A stretch of 64,000 bases of DNA from Aquiflexum sp. TKW24L (GTDB taxonomy: Bacteria; Bacteroidota; Bacteroidia; Cytophagales; Cyclobacteriaceae): the NCBI RefSeq assembly GCF_023502205.1, contig NZ_JAMFLG010000016.1:45436-109435 (forward strand), given 5' to 3'. The notes beneath the pieces are model-generated. The model was not told where the DNA came from. It saw only the letters and a program-made list of their open reading frames with translations, and ran no database searches. This document shows positions 17,348 to 25,308 of the stretch, piece after piece. The translations under genes and the position numbers were made by a program. Within the stretch, counting starts at the first letter, position 1, and each line of letters begins with the position of its first letter.

Positions 17348-18463
17348 TTAATCCGGACAAGTTCCCCAGACTGGTTTTGGCAAGGTCCAAGCTGAATTGG
17401 AATAATCCTTAGGTGCTTTGGGTATATTCGCAACACACCAATTTGATAAATCTTGATTGAACTGTTGGTTTTGCCAAAAAATGTAGTCCATATTGGTGAC
17501 CTTGCTAACATCCCAGTCCCCAATCGGTTGATTGAATACACCAAAAACAGGATCCCAAAGTATTATTTCTGAACTTAGTGCAAACATTCCCTCCATATCG
17601 ATGACACTACTGACATCCCAACTACCAATCGGTTGGTTAAACTTGGAATCCAAAAACATCCATGACATATCAGTTACCTTGCTTACATCCCAGTTTCCAA
17701 TACGTTGGTTGAGTTCACTACCCCAGAACAATGTCCTCATATCGGTAACAAGAGATGTACACAACTTTGTGAGGTCAGCCTTCTCATCGACTTTCTGCCT
17801 TAATAATTCATTGTCAACGGCTTCGAATTCAACGCCATTTAGGGTCCCTTTTTGCCCTGATATTACATTTTCACATTTGCAGGTGATCCCGTTTTCGGCA
17901 AGTACGAATCTTGCCTCCCCTTGAGGTTTGCGAACAAATATTGCCCATTTAAGGAAATTGCGTCCATCGATGCTTATTGTTTTAGGATTTTCGTTTGAAA
18001 TCCGGTTTTTGGTCCCGACGATGTCTTCAATCACCCAACTTTCAAATACCCATCCTTCCTTAGGGACAGGGGTGAGTTCTACCATCGTACCATGGGGAAA
18101 TTGCCTCCCGGAAGGATTTTCCACGATCCTTTCGGTGACTGTCCCTTCTCCAAGGATGGTGTATTCGAAGGAAATATCCTTCATGGTAAAAATAGCTTGA
18201 ATGTTTTTGTTGGCATTCATAGTAAGCGTCAGCGGATTGGCTGTGCCGCTCCCGTCTCCTTCCCACCTTTGGAATTCCCAATTTTCATAGGGTACCGCAG
18301 TAAGGGTGACAGATTGCCCCTTCTCGAACAGTCCGGAGGTTGCTGAGGAAAGAATGTGCCCTCCTTCTGCGGGGGACGCCGACATGATCAGGTATACTGT
18401 CTCCTCTACGCAGGAAATCAGGGTGGTAAACAAAATGATTGGAAATAATTTAAGCGTTTTCAT
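17348..18463 (-). CDS. BspA-type surface lipoprotein with InlB-B repeats, tandem copy 2
   Basis: Start at 18463 (MKTLKLFPIILFTTLISC, Cys18 lipobox); an ATG at 18496 adds 11 residues before the leader and is less likely. 371 residues. Two InlB-B-like domains (GGHILSSATSG...; GEGTVTERIVENPSGRQF), ITCKCENV, then four DUF285 units (NWDVSKVTDMSWMF, SWDVSSVIDMEGMF, DWDVSKVTNMDYIF and an NQRIGNWD lead). It has one more repeat unit than copy 1. The intergenic bases before copies 2 and 3 share a TTTATTTAATCCGGAC stretch that covers the 3' ends, a mark of recent tandem duplication. Confidence 0.87.
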   Translation of the reverse strand: MKTLKLFPIILFTTLISCVEETVYLIMSASPAEGGHILSSATSGLFEKGQSVTLTAVPYENWEFQRWEGDGSGTANPLTLTMNANKNIQAIFTMKDISFEYTILGEGTVTERIVENPSGRQFPHGTMVELTPVPKEGWVFESWVIEDIVGTKNRISNENPKTISIDGRNFLKWAIFVRKPQGEARFVLAENGITCKCENVISGQKGTLNGVEFEAVDNELLRQKVDEKADLTKLCTSLVTDMRTLFWGSELNQRIGNWDVSKVTDMSWMFLDSKFNQPIGSWDVSSVIDMEGMFALSSEIILWDPVFGVFNQPIGDWDVSKVTNMDYIFWQNQQFNQDLSNWCVANIPKAPKDYSNSAWTLPKPVWGTCPD

Positions 18464-18531
18464 AGCGATCAAAATTAAGGGTCGAAAAACTTTCAATTAA
18501 TTGTGACTCCAGACTATCATGCTTGATTTAT

Positions 18532-19656
18532 TTAATCCGGACATGTACCCCATTTAGGTTTTGGCAGTGTCCACACCGGGTTGCTATAAAAATCCTTGGG
18601 GAATATTGGGATCTTTGCCACGCACCATTTTGATAAGTTTTGGTTAAAATTTTCATTACCATAAAACATATATTCCATATTTGAAACTTTGCTGACATTC
18701 CAATTCCCAATCGGTTGGTTGAATACGCTAGTCGAAAAATCATGTCCAACTGAAAACATTCCCTCCATATTTATCACATTGCTGACATCCCATTTTTCAA
18801 TCGGTTGATTAAAAGCTGTACCGGCAAACATGTATGACATATCATTAACATTGCTGACATCCCAATTTTCAATCGGCTGATTAAAATATGGTGGAATCAC
18901 GCCACTCATATTTGTGACCTTAGAAGTACATAATTTAGTCATGTCCACTTTCTCAATAAATCTTTGTCTTAAAAACTCATTATTTACAGCTTCATATTCA
19001 ACCCCATTGAGGATTCCTTTTTGACCGGCTATGACATTTTCACATTTGCAGGTAATGCCATTTTCTGCCAAATAAAACCTCGGCTCTCCCTGTGGTTTGG
19101 GTACGAAAGTGACTGTTAAAGTTTTTGGTCCATCGATACGGGCTATTTTTGGGATTTCATTAGAAATTAAAGGTTCCCAATACCCACCATTGGTTTCAGC
19201 GCCTTTTTCTCCCCAACTTTCAAATACCCAACCTTCTTTGGGGACTGGAGTGAGTTCAACTGTTATTCCATGTGGATACTCCCTTCCCGAGGGGTTTTCC
19301 ACAACCTTTTCGGTTACCGTGCCCTCTCCAATAATGGTGTAATCCAAAGCATAATTCTTTTTGACAAAGACAGCAACAACCCTTTTGTCTGAATCCATTT
19401 TCAGATTAAGAGGACTGGAAGCTCCACTTACGTCCCCTTCCCATTTTTGAAACACCCAATTTTCATTGGATTCGGGGGTAAGGGTCACAGATATTCCTTT
19501 AGGATAGAGGCTGTGCCAAGGGGAAAAATTGATCTTGCCGGCCTCCTCGGGAGTTGAGGACATGGTCAGCTTGAAACCTTCCTGTGGCTCTGGGTCTTTT
19601 TCACAGGCGAAAAAAACTGTAAGCAAAAGGATCGAAATTAATCTGGCTACTTTCAT
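18532..19656 (-). CDS. BspA-type surface lipoprotein with InlB-B repeats, tandem copy 3
   Basis: A 374-residue lipoprotein (MKVARLISILLLTVFFAC, Cys18). Same layout as its two neighbours: two InlB-B-like domains, ITCKCENV, then DUF285 units NWDVSNVNDMSYMF, KWDVSNVINMEGMF and NWNVSKVSNMEYMF, with the shared C-terminus ending GTCPD. It is the first gene of the minus-strand triplet, so the promoter is expected just above 19656. Differences from the others concentrate in the repeat region, as expected for a binding face under diversifying selection (inference). Confidence 0.87.
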   Translation of the reverse strand: MKVARLISILLLTVFFACEKDPEPQEGFKLTMSSTPEEAGKINFSPWHSLYPKGISVTLTPESNENWVFQKWEGDVSGASSPLNLKMDSDKRVVAVFVKKNYALDYTIIGEGTVTEKVVENPSGREYPHGITVELTPVPKEGWVFESWGEKGAETNGGYWEPLISNEIPKIARIDGPKTLTVTFVPKPQGEPRFYLAENGITCKCENVIAGQKGILNGVEYEAVNNEFLRQRFIEKVDMTKLCTSKVTNMSGVIPPYFNQPIENWDVSNVNDMSYMFAGTAFNQPIEKWDVSNVINMEGMFSVGHDFSTSVFNQPIGNWNVSKVSNMEYMFYGNENFNQNLSKWCVAKIPIFPKDFYSNPVWTLPKPKWGTCPD

Positions 19657-19803
19657 ATAAAAATCAATTTTAAGTTTCTAAATGCTTTAAATAATCTTAC
19701 CATCCTACTCCTGGAAAGCTTCTTGAAATCACTAAAACAACAAGCAAAAGATTTCTGGTCTTCATGTTGATCGCTCAATCCCAGTGCCTGTTGTTAAAAA
19801 CTA

Positions 19804-21162
19804 CTATGGTTTTTTAAAAGGTAGTGTATTAATGGCCGTTCCGACCAAACGACCTTGTTTAACGCCGGCTTTTCCTCCGAACCTAAAAATGGTTCCACCA
19901 CTTACCCGTGCTTGAACAATGTTTTCAAGCATTTCACTGAAAGAGGAATAAGACCATTCTCCATGTGTTGTTTTATGTATATCGTCAACAAAGGCATAGT
20001 TTTTTCCAAAATATCCTTCCAAAATGGCAATTGAAGAAGCTGTTGCGGCAAGTTCGTCTGGATAAGAAGGTGTTTGCGGTGTATTTGGCAGAGAGATCCA
20101 TGTACTTTGACCCATCACGCCTCTTATGTAAGTTACCGGCCTTAAAAGAAAATAATGGAACTTTGAATAAAACACTGCTCCTATAGCATCAGAAGCGGCC
20201 ATATTCAGTTTGACATAAAGGGTGGCTGCATCTTCAAGATTTACTTTTTCCTCGATCATGATCTTGGTAGATATCCGCAACGTATGCGAAAGAGGGATGT
20301 AATTTGGGTTTAAGTCTCTCCAATTGTTGAACTGTCTTGTTTCATCATCGGTAATGTTATTCCTAGATTCATATGTATCCTTTGCTGCCTTATAAAAATC
20401 ACATGCAGGTTCGGTAGAATATTCAGGATGTGGCGGGGCTAATACAGAATTTACAATATTTGGAATAAATGTTCTCAAAGAACCCTGACATGCAGCTGCA
20501 ACAGGGAAGAATCCCGGTGGTGTCGGAACCCATTGGCCGGGACGCACGATAGGTACATAAGGAGGGCAGGGCTTTGGAGTACCATCGGCATTAAAAGTAC
20601 CATCAGTTTTACTGTACTCATAAATGATGTCAGCAACATATCTTCCAAATTCAATGGAAAATTCTAATTGTTCGGGACTAACCTCCGACTGGTATTTTGA
20701 ATTAAGAGATGCCTCTAGGGCTTCTACAGCGGTCAGGTTGGGTGCCGGATAATTCTGCATTATTTTTGAAGCAATACGGGCAATTGCAGCATTAGCGCAG
20801 GCAGGCCAGTAGTAGTCTTTTTTCTTATCGAATTGGATAGTGTTTCCTGTTAAGTGTCCATATATACTCTGATAAGAGGGCATACCGGGAACCACAGATT
20901 CATAGAGGGCTATACCGCTATAAGAGAAGATGCGGAGTGCTTGGGCGGAAAAATAAGGTTTTGTTTTTACTATCTCCGTCAACAAAGTGAACCATTCCGT
21001 AGCAACGTCCGCTTCGAATTTCTTTGCATGTGGAAGCGCACTCAAGTTGTCCTTGACCTTTGATGTCTCAACAATAGGAATATTCTCAACGCAGGATCCA
21101 ACAACTACACTGAGTGACAAAGTCATTACCAATACCTTTGTTCTATAATTAAATTTTCTCAT
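19804..21162 (-). CDS. Vanadium-haloperoxidase/PAP2-like lipoprotein 2, active-site histidines missing
   Basis: A 452-residue lipoprotein (MRKFNYRTKVLVMTLSLS then VVVGSC, Cys24). Family signals: LLRPVTYIRG near 345 (RP box), PSYP-D369-E370-L371 where PSGH is expected, and GGTIFRF near 422-428 where GIHFR is expected, so both the SGH and the second His positions are altered (SGH to DEL; His to Ile425). It keeps the helical body of the fold. Together with 14713 this is a second degenerate homologue in 6 kb. Direct repeat R2 copy 2 begins 8 bases upstream of its start codon, so its leader region is part of a duplication. Confidence 0.75.
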   Translation of the reverse strand: MRKFNYRTKVLVMTLSLSVVVGSCVENIPIVETSKVKDNLSALPHAKKFEADVATEWFTLLTEIVKTKPYFSAQALRIFSYSGIALYESVVPGMPSYQSIYGHLTGNTIQFDKKKDYYWPACANAAIARIASKIMQNYPAPNLTAVEALEASLNSKYQSEVSPEQLEFSIEFGRYVADIIYEYSKTDGTFNADGTPKPCPPYVPIVRPGQWVPTPPGFFPVAAACQGSLRTFIPNIVNSVLAPPHPEYSTEPACDFYKAAKDTYESRNNITDDETRQFNNWRDLNPNYIPLSHTLRISTKIMIEEKVNLEDAATLYVKLNMAASDAIGAVFYSKFHYFLLRPVTYIRGVMGQSTWISLPNTPQTPSYPDELAATASSIAILEGYFGKNYAFVDDIHKTTHGEWSYSSFSEMLENIVQARVSGGTIFRFGGKAGVKQGRLVGTAINTLPFKKP

Positions 21163-21170
21163 AATTTTTT

Positions 21171-21398
21171 TGGTTTTAGTTAAAAATTGGTTGAAACTAT
21201 CACTGCTTTCAAACAGATTACTCAGGATGCAAAATGTAATAGTAAATTTAACTAAGCTTCAGATCGATACAGAAGCAAGCACAGTTTTTAAAGAGGAGGC
21301 TGAAGGTTCTTATCTGCGACTAAGTTGTTTAGTCGTATCTCTTATCAGGCTTGTCGCAGTAAATTTTCATCAAAGGATTAAAAGGTATTTTATAGGAT
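21171..21398 (+). repeat. Direct repeat R2, copy 2, in the 508-bp gap 21163-21671
   Basis: About 228 bp matching 12913-13153. It starts right next to the start of the minus-strand gene at 21162. In this copy the plus-strand frame stays open for 76 codons (from a TTG at 21170) but resembles nothing known. Confidence 0.8.
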
Positions 21399-21400
21399 AA

Positions 21401-21538
21401 TTCAGTATCTGTCTTGCTACCCATGTCGGCCATGTTGTGCCGCTGATTTTTGGTGGAATAATGCCAGGATTCGAGACCGTTTTCCGTGATCAAATAGATG
21501 CATTGGATGATCAGAGAATGAACAATCGCAGATGTACC
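21401..21538 (+). pseudogene. Possible coding remnant, unidentified
   Basis: A 45-codon stretch open between two stops reads THVGHVVPLIFGGIMPGF then ETVFRDQIDALDDQRM. It looks protein-like (hydrophobic core then amphipathic helix) but has no sensible start and no family was recognised. It directly follows repeat R2. Could also be chance. Confidence 0.25.
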
Positions 21539-21671
21539 TGACCGGATAGTGAATTCAGACTATGAAATAAGGCTCCTAAAAATTACTCATAAAAAAAAGA
21601 TCGATCATTGACAAAAAATTTATAACTTTTGTATCTACATAAGTTGCACGTTATCAAAGAAATATCAGTTT

Positions 21672-22838
21672 ATGAATATCCAGGAATTTATTTTTTCCGA
21701 AAAACGAAATGACCGTATCAAGCAACACCTGTTGTTTTGGGGGATTTGGTTTGTATACTTCGCATTTACCCATGCCGCGTTTCCATTTGGAGGTCCCGAT
21801 ATCTCTTATTTTAAAAACCCGGTGTATACATTTACTGAAAGTTTCTTTGTTGTATTGGCACTAGCTCCAATGACCTATGGAATGCTATATTTTGTGTTGC
21901 CTAAATTTATCTTGAAAAAGAAGTACTTGCAGGGTTTCTTCGTTATCATCGTTTTTTGGTTTGCAGGAGGCATCCTAAACCTCTTCCTTATGGGTAAGAT
22001 ATTTCCTCCACTGCTGGCTATGTTGCTGCCTACACAGTATTTACCCCTAGCACCTCGGAGCGAAGGTGCATCTTTCTTTATGGCAGTGGTTGCTACAAAC
22101 AAAGGGGCATTTTCGATTGCTTTCAGTGCGTTGATGCTAAAATTTGGTCAGCACTGGTATCACAAAGAACATAAGAATCTTCAATTGCAAAAGGAAAATA
22201 CAGAATCACAATTGAGGCTGCTGACAGCGCAAGTGCATCCCCACTTTTTGTTTAATACGCTCAACAATATTTATTCTCAAACTCAGATAGAATCCCCGAA
22301 GGGTTCCAAGATGATCATGGGCCTTTCAGATATTCTCAGGTACATTTTATATGAAGGTCAAAAACCGATGGTGCGGTTGAAGCAGGAATTACAGTTAATC
22401 ATTGAGTATGTCAATCTTGAAAAAATACGCTACGGCAATAAACTGGAAGTAAATGTTTTGATCCCTGATACACCAAACAATCTATATATCGCGCCATTGC
22501 TATTACTTCCGTTTGTCGAGAACTGTTTTAAGCACGGTACTAGTAATGTATTAGAAAATCCCTGGATCAACCTGACCATTGAATTGAAAGACACAACGCT
22601 TGTGATGAAGCTAATGAACGGAAAAGTGCCGGTGAAAGGAAAAGAACAAAAGCGTTCTGGCATCGGAATCAATAATGTACGTCAGCGTCTTGACCTTTTG
22701 TATAAAGACAGATATGATTTGCAGATAAGAGAGGAAGAAGAAGTCTTTATTGTTGACCTGCGGGTTGAACTCATTAGAATTACAAAAAAGAAGCAGATTG
22801 AAGAACTGAACCAACCACAAAACCCTGTTTATGCCTAA
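21672..22838 (+). CDS. LytS/YehU-type sensor histidine kinase
   Basis: A 388-residue inner-membrane kinase with four hydrophobic segments (about 18-160) followed by the His_kinase (PF06580) core: HPHFLFNTLNN with the phospho-accepting His191, an NLEKIRYG segment, then an N box (LPFVENCFKHG) and GIGINNVRQRL glycine box. It phosphorylates the response regulator whose ATG at 22831 overlaps this gene's stop by 8 bases, so the pair is translationally coupled. Signal unknown. Placement directly before the third AraC gene and the alkylsulfatase-fold pair makes that cluster a plausible target. Confidence 0.93.
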   Translation: MNIQEFIFSEKRNDRIKQHLLFWGIWFVYFAFTHAAFPFGGPDISYFKNPVYTFTESFFVVLALAPMTYGMLYFVLPKFILKKKYLQGFFVIIVFWFAGGILNLFLMGKIFPPLLAMLLPTQYLPLAPRSEGASFFMAVVATNKGAFSIAFSALMLKFGQHWYHKEHKNLQLQKENTESQLRLLTAQVHPHFLFNTLNNIYSQTQIESPKGSKMIMGLSDILRYILYEGQKPMVRLKQELQLIIEYVNLEKIRYGNKLEVNVLIPDTPNNLYIAPLLLLPFVENCFKHGTSNVLENPWINLTIELKDTTLVMKLMNGKVPVKGKEQKRSGIGINNVRQRLDLLYKDRYDLQIREEEEVFIVDLRVELIRITKKKQIEELNQPQNPVYA

Positions 22839-23565
22839 TGAAAATCATATGCCGACCAATTGCATCATTGTTGATGATGAACCCATGGCAAGAGATGTGG
22901 TCAGGAGATACGTTCATATGATACCGGCATTGAAGCTCATAGGCGAATTTGGAAATGCCATTGAAGCAACCATGTTTTTACAAGATCAATCAGTGGATTT
23001 GATCTTTTTAGATATTAGAATGCCACAACTTAGTGGGGTTGAATTTGTAAGAAGCCTGCGCAATATGCCAAAGATCATTTTTACAACTGCACACAAAGAC
23101 TATGCGCATGAAGGTTTTGAATTAGATGTTACTGATTACCTTTTAAAACCAATCCGATTTGACCGCTTTTTAAAAGCTGTGAACAAGGCTCTCCCCCCAA
23201 AACAGCAGGAACTTGAAACACATGGAATAACCAATGGAGAAAAAATCGAGCCTGCCATTTCATTTATTTACCTGCGGGCGGAACGCAAAATGAAAAAAGT
23301 GTCGCTGGATGATATAATCTATATTGAAAGTGACAGGGATTATGTAAAAGTATATACTGAAAATGGATTTATCATAACCCGTCAGACGATTGCATCAGTA
23401 GAGGCCATGTTGTCTGAAAGCCAGTTTGTACGGATCCACCGTTCTTATATCGTCTCGGTGAGTAAATTAAAGTCCTTTACTACTGAGACTGTGGAGATCG
23501 GGAACAAAGAACTGCCTATCGGAAAGCTGTACCGAAATAATTTTTTGAAACTACAAAGCAACTGA
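22831..23565 (+). CDS. LytTR-family response regulator
   Basis: A 244-residue regulator with a receiver domain (1-120: acidic pocket IIVDDEP, phospho-Asp61 in FLDIRMP, Thr in FTTAHKDY, Lys in YLLKPIRF) and a C-terminal LytTR DNA-binding domain (about 145-240: DIIYIESDRDYVKVYTENG, FVRIHRSYIV). LytTR regulators bind direct repeats as dimers. Start at 22831 overlaps the kinase gene; ATG at 22849 is an alternative. It is the partner of the preceding kinase. Confidence 0.94.
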   Translation: MPNENHMPTNCIIVDDEPMARDVVRRYVHMIPALKLIGEFGNAIEATMFLQDQSVDLIFLDIRMPQLSGVEFVRSLRNMPKIIFTTAHKDYAHEGFELDVTDYLLKPIRFDRFLKAVNKALPPKQQELETHGITNGEKIEPAISFIYLRAERKMKKVSLDDIIYIESDRDYVKVYTENGFIITRQTIASVEAMLSESQFVRIHRSYIVSVSKLKSFTTETVEIGNKELPIGKLYRNNFLKLQSN

Positions 23566-23575
23566 AATAGTAGCT

Positions 23576-23742
23576 CTTCACGAAGTGTGAGCATGGCACT
23601 TTTATATCAATTGATCCTGCAGCAGGAGCCTTTTTTGAAAGAAACGCGCGCCATCAATTCCTTTAGGATAACACTTTTTCACCAATTGGATTTCAGGAAA
23701 AGGAAGACCTTTAAGATTGAGTAAATCCCGGTAATTGATTGA
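23576..23742 (+). pseudogene. Direct repeat R1, copy 2: broken DUF2490 3' fragment
   Basis: 167 bp matching the last 167 bases of the DUF2490 gene at 11874-12644 with about six substitutions. One changes GAG GAA to GAG TAA, an early stop. There is no 5' part of the gene and no start codon, so it is a dead fragment. It starts 10 bases after the response-regulator stop and fills half of the 345-bp gap 23566-23910; nothing else was seen there. Confidence 0.85.
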
Positions 23743-23862
23743 CAGGTTTTTCTTTTCCCCACTTATAAGCTATGGATGAAATACCAGTTTAATTCCAATC
23801 TGGATTGAAGGGCTTCATATTTTCATCTCAGTGACTTTTTAAATTGGTTGAATATTCATTAA

Positions 23863-23891
23863 TTGAAAAGTTATTCATCCGAATAATTTTA
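23863..23891 (+). promoter_or_regulatory. Weak candidate promoter of AraC paralogue 3
   Basis: TTG at 23863-23865, 18 nt, then TAATTTTA at 23884-23891 (one mismatch to TAnnTTTG), 19 bases before the ATG. Low confidence. Confidence 0.3.
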
Positions 23892-23910
23892 GAAGGGAAT
23901 TCTCAATCGA

Positions 23911-25080
23911 ATGGAAATAAGTTTTGATTTTATATCCTTGGTTCATTTGGTGGCGATAGTATTAGGCATTGTGTCCTCTGCTGTTATCCTTTTTTTTGGT
24001 TTCAAAACCTTTCCCGCCAACCAACCTTTGGGCATTGGGCAGTTGAGTATTTCCTTGGGTCTTTTTGTGAGTTTTTCCCTTGTTTCCCAATTGATTGTCC
24101 ATTGGCCTTTTTTGTATAGAACCGGACAAATTTTCGCCCTGATTTTTATTCCGATGCCCTATTTATATACCGTATTCTATACAAAGAAACGGCAGTGGCG
24201 TTGGTACGACTTGTTGCATGCGCTCCCATTATTGATTTACCTGGTTGATTATTGGGATGTTTTGTCCATGTCTTCGGCGCAAAAACTACTCCTCATCCAA
24301 CAGGAAATCAATGACCTTGATGCCATGGCAAAATTTAACCAAGGCAAATTTATCGGTCCGGGTTTTCATCATATATTCCGCACGGTTTTGTTTAGTGCCT
24401 ATTGGGTAGCACAAGTAATCCTTTTTGTAAAATGGGTGCGAAGTCAATCCTCAATAACTTTACAAAACAAGGTTTGGCGTAATTGGATGTTGGTGTTTCT
24501 GGGGTGCCAATTTTTCTTATGGTTCCCTTTTTACCTATCTCTTTTTTGGTTGGATGATTTGACCAATTACCAAATCATCGATTCCTTTTCAGTAATCTGG
24601 ATATTGCTTTCAAGTCTATCTCTTTTCTTTTTTCCTTCCCTGCTGTATGGGAAGCCTATTGGTGGTGGAGAAGGCATCTTAAAGTTGACCAAAGTGCTTA
24701 AGAAAACCACCATATCTGAGGGAGAGGAAAAAAAATTAGAGGAAGTCATGCGGTCGATGGAAACACACATGGTTGAGAGTAGGTTATTTTTGAAGACGGG
24801 CTACACCATCAATGATTTTTCGAGGGATATCCATATTCCTGTCTATCTGATTTCAAAGTGCCTGAATACTTTCAAGGGTTTGGGATTTGTGGAATATGTC
24901 AACCAAAAGCGTGTCCTATATTGCGTTGAAAAATTTAAAAATGGGGAATGGTCAAATTACAAAGTAGAAGCCATCGCCACTGAATGCGGATTTAGTAACC
25001 GAAATTCTTTCACCAATGCTTTCAAAAAATTCCTCGGAACCTCTCCATCTGAATACAGGGAAACTTTTCACAAGTCATAG
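23911..25080 (+). CDS. Membrane-anchored AraC-type regulator, paralogue 3
   Basis: A 389-residue relative of the two genes at 5376 and 6738: about seven membrane segments over residues 8-250, a linker, and a C-terminal AraC HTH (VEAIATECGFSNRNSFTNAFKKF near 350-380). It is more diverged, but keeps LYRTGQ, HALPLLIYLVDYWDV and the LLYGKP end of the last membrane segment. Like its relatives it sits directly in front of an alkylsulfatase-fold gene (229 bases later). It is therefore the likely regulator of 25309-30007 (inference). Confidence 0.87.
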   Translation: MEISFDFISLVHLVAIVLGIVSSAVILFFGFKTFPANQPLGIGQLSISLGLFVSFSLVSQLIVHWPFLYRTGQIFALIFIPMPYLYTVFYTKKRQWRWYDLLHALPLLIYLVDYWDVLSMSSAQKLLLIQQEINDLDAMAKFNQGKFIGPGFHHIFRTVLFSAYWVAQVILFVKWVRSQSSITLQNKVWRNWMLVFLGCQFFLWFPFYLSLFWLDDLTNYQIIDSFSVIWILLSSLSLFFFPSLLYGKPIGGGEGILKLTKVLKKTTISEGEEKKLEEVMRSMETHMVESRLFLKTGYTINDFSRDIHIPVYLISKCLNTFKGLGFVEYVNQKRVLYCVEKFKNGEWSNYKVEAIATECGFSNRNSFTNAFKKFLGTSPSEYRETFHKS

Positions 25081-25173
25081 GTTTCAATAATTGAAAAACT
25101 CAGCTGATATTTTTCAATATCAAGTCATTGGTATTCGCCATAATTAATTGAATTCATGCCAAGACATTTAGCC

Positions 25174-25199
25174 TTGCTAGATGCCTTGACGTATTTTTG
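25174..25199 (+). promoter_or_regulatory. Candidate promoter of the alkylsulfatase-like operon
   Basis: A perfect -7 box TATTTTTG (25192-25199) with a TTG at 25174-25176; the 15-nt spacing is slightly short. The ATG at 25309 is about 110 bases downstream, leaving a leader that contains the inverted repeat at 25212-25232. Confidence 0.4.
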
Positions 25200-25211
25200 A
25201 GTTGGGCTCAT

Positions 25212-25232
25212 CATTAAACATGCTGTTTAATG
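25212..25232. promoter_or_regulatory. Perfect 9-bp inverted repeat, candidate operator
   Basis: CATTAAACA, 3-nt spacer, TGTTTAATG. It sits just downstream of the predicted -7 box and 76 bases before the ATG, where a repressor or a leader hairpin could act. No T-tract follows, so it is not a terminator of the AraC gene. Confidence 0.45.
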
Positions 25233-25308
25233 AGGTCAATTCACCATCTGGAATTTTTTCAATCCATAACCAATAAAACAAATCATAATTATAGCTCAAA
25301 AACATACC

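Noticed and set aside
21672..21780. Upstream TATAACTTTTG as a standard promoter of the histidine kinase
   Set aside because: The run has one base too many for TAnnTTTG, and the TTG is only 12 bases away, outside the usual spacing.
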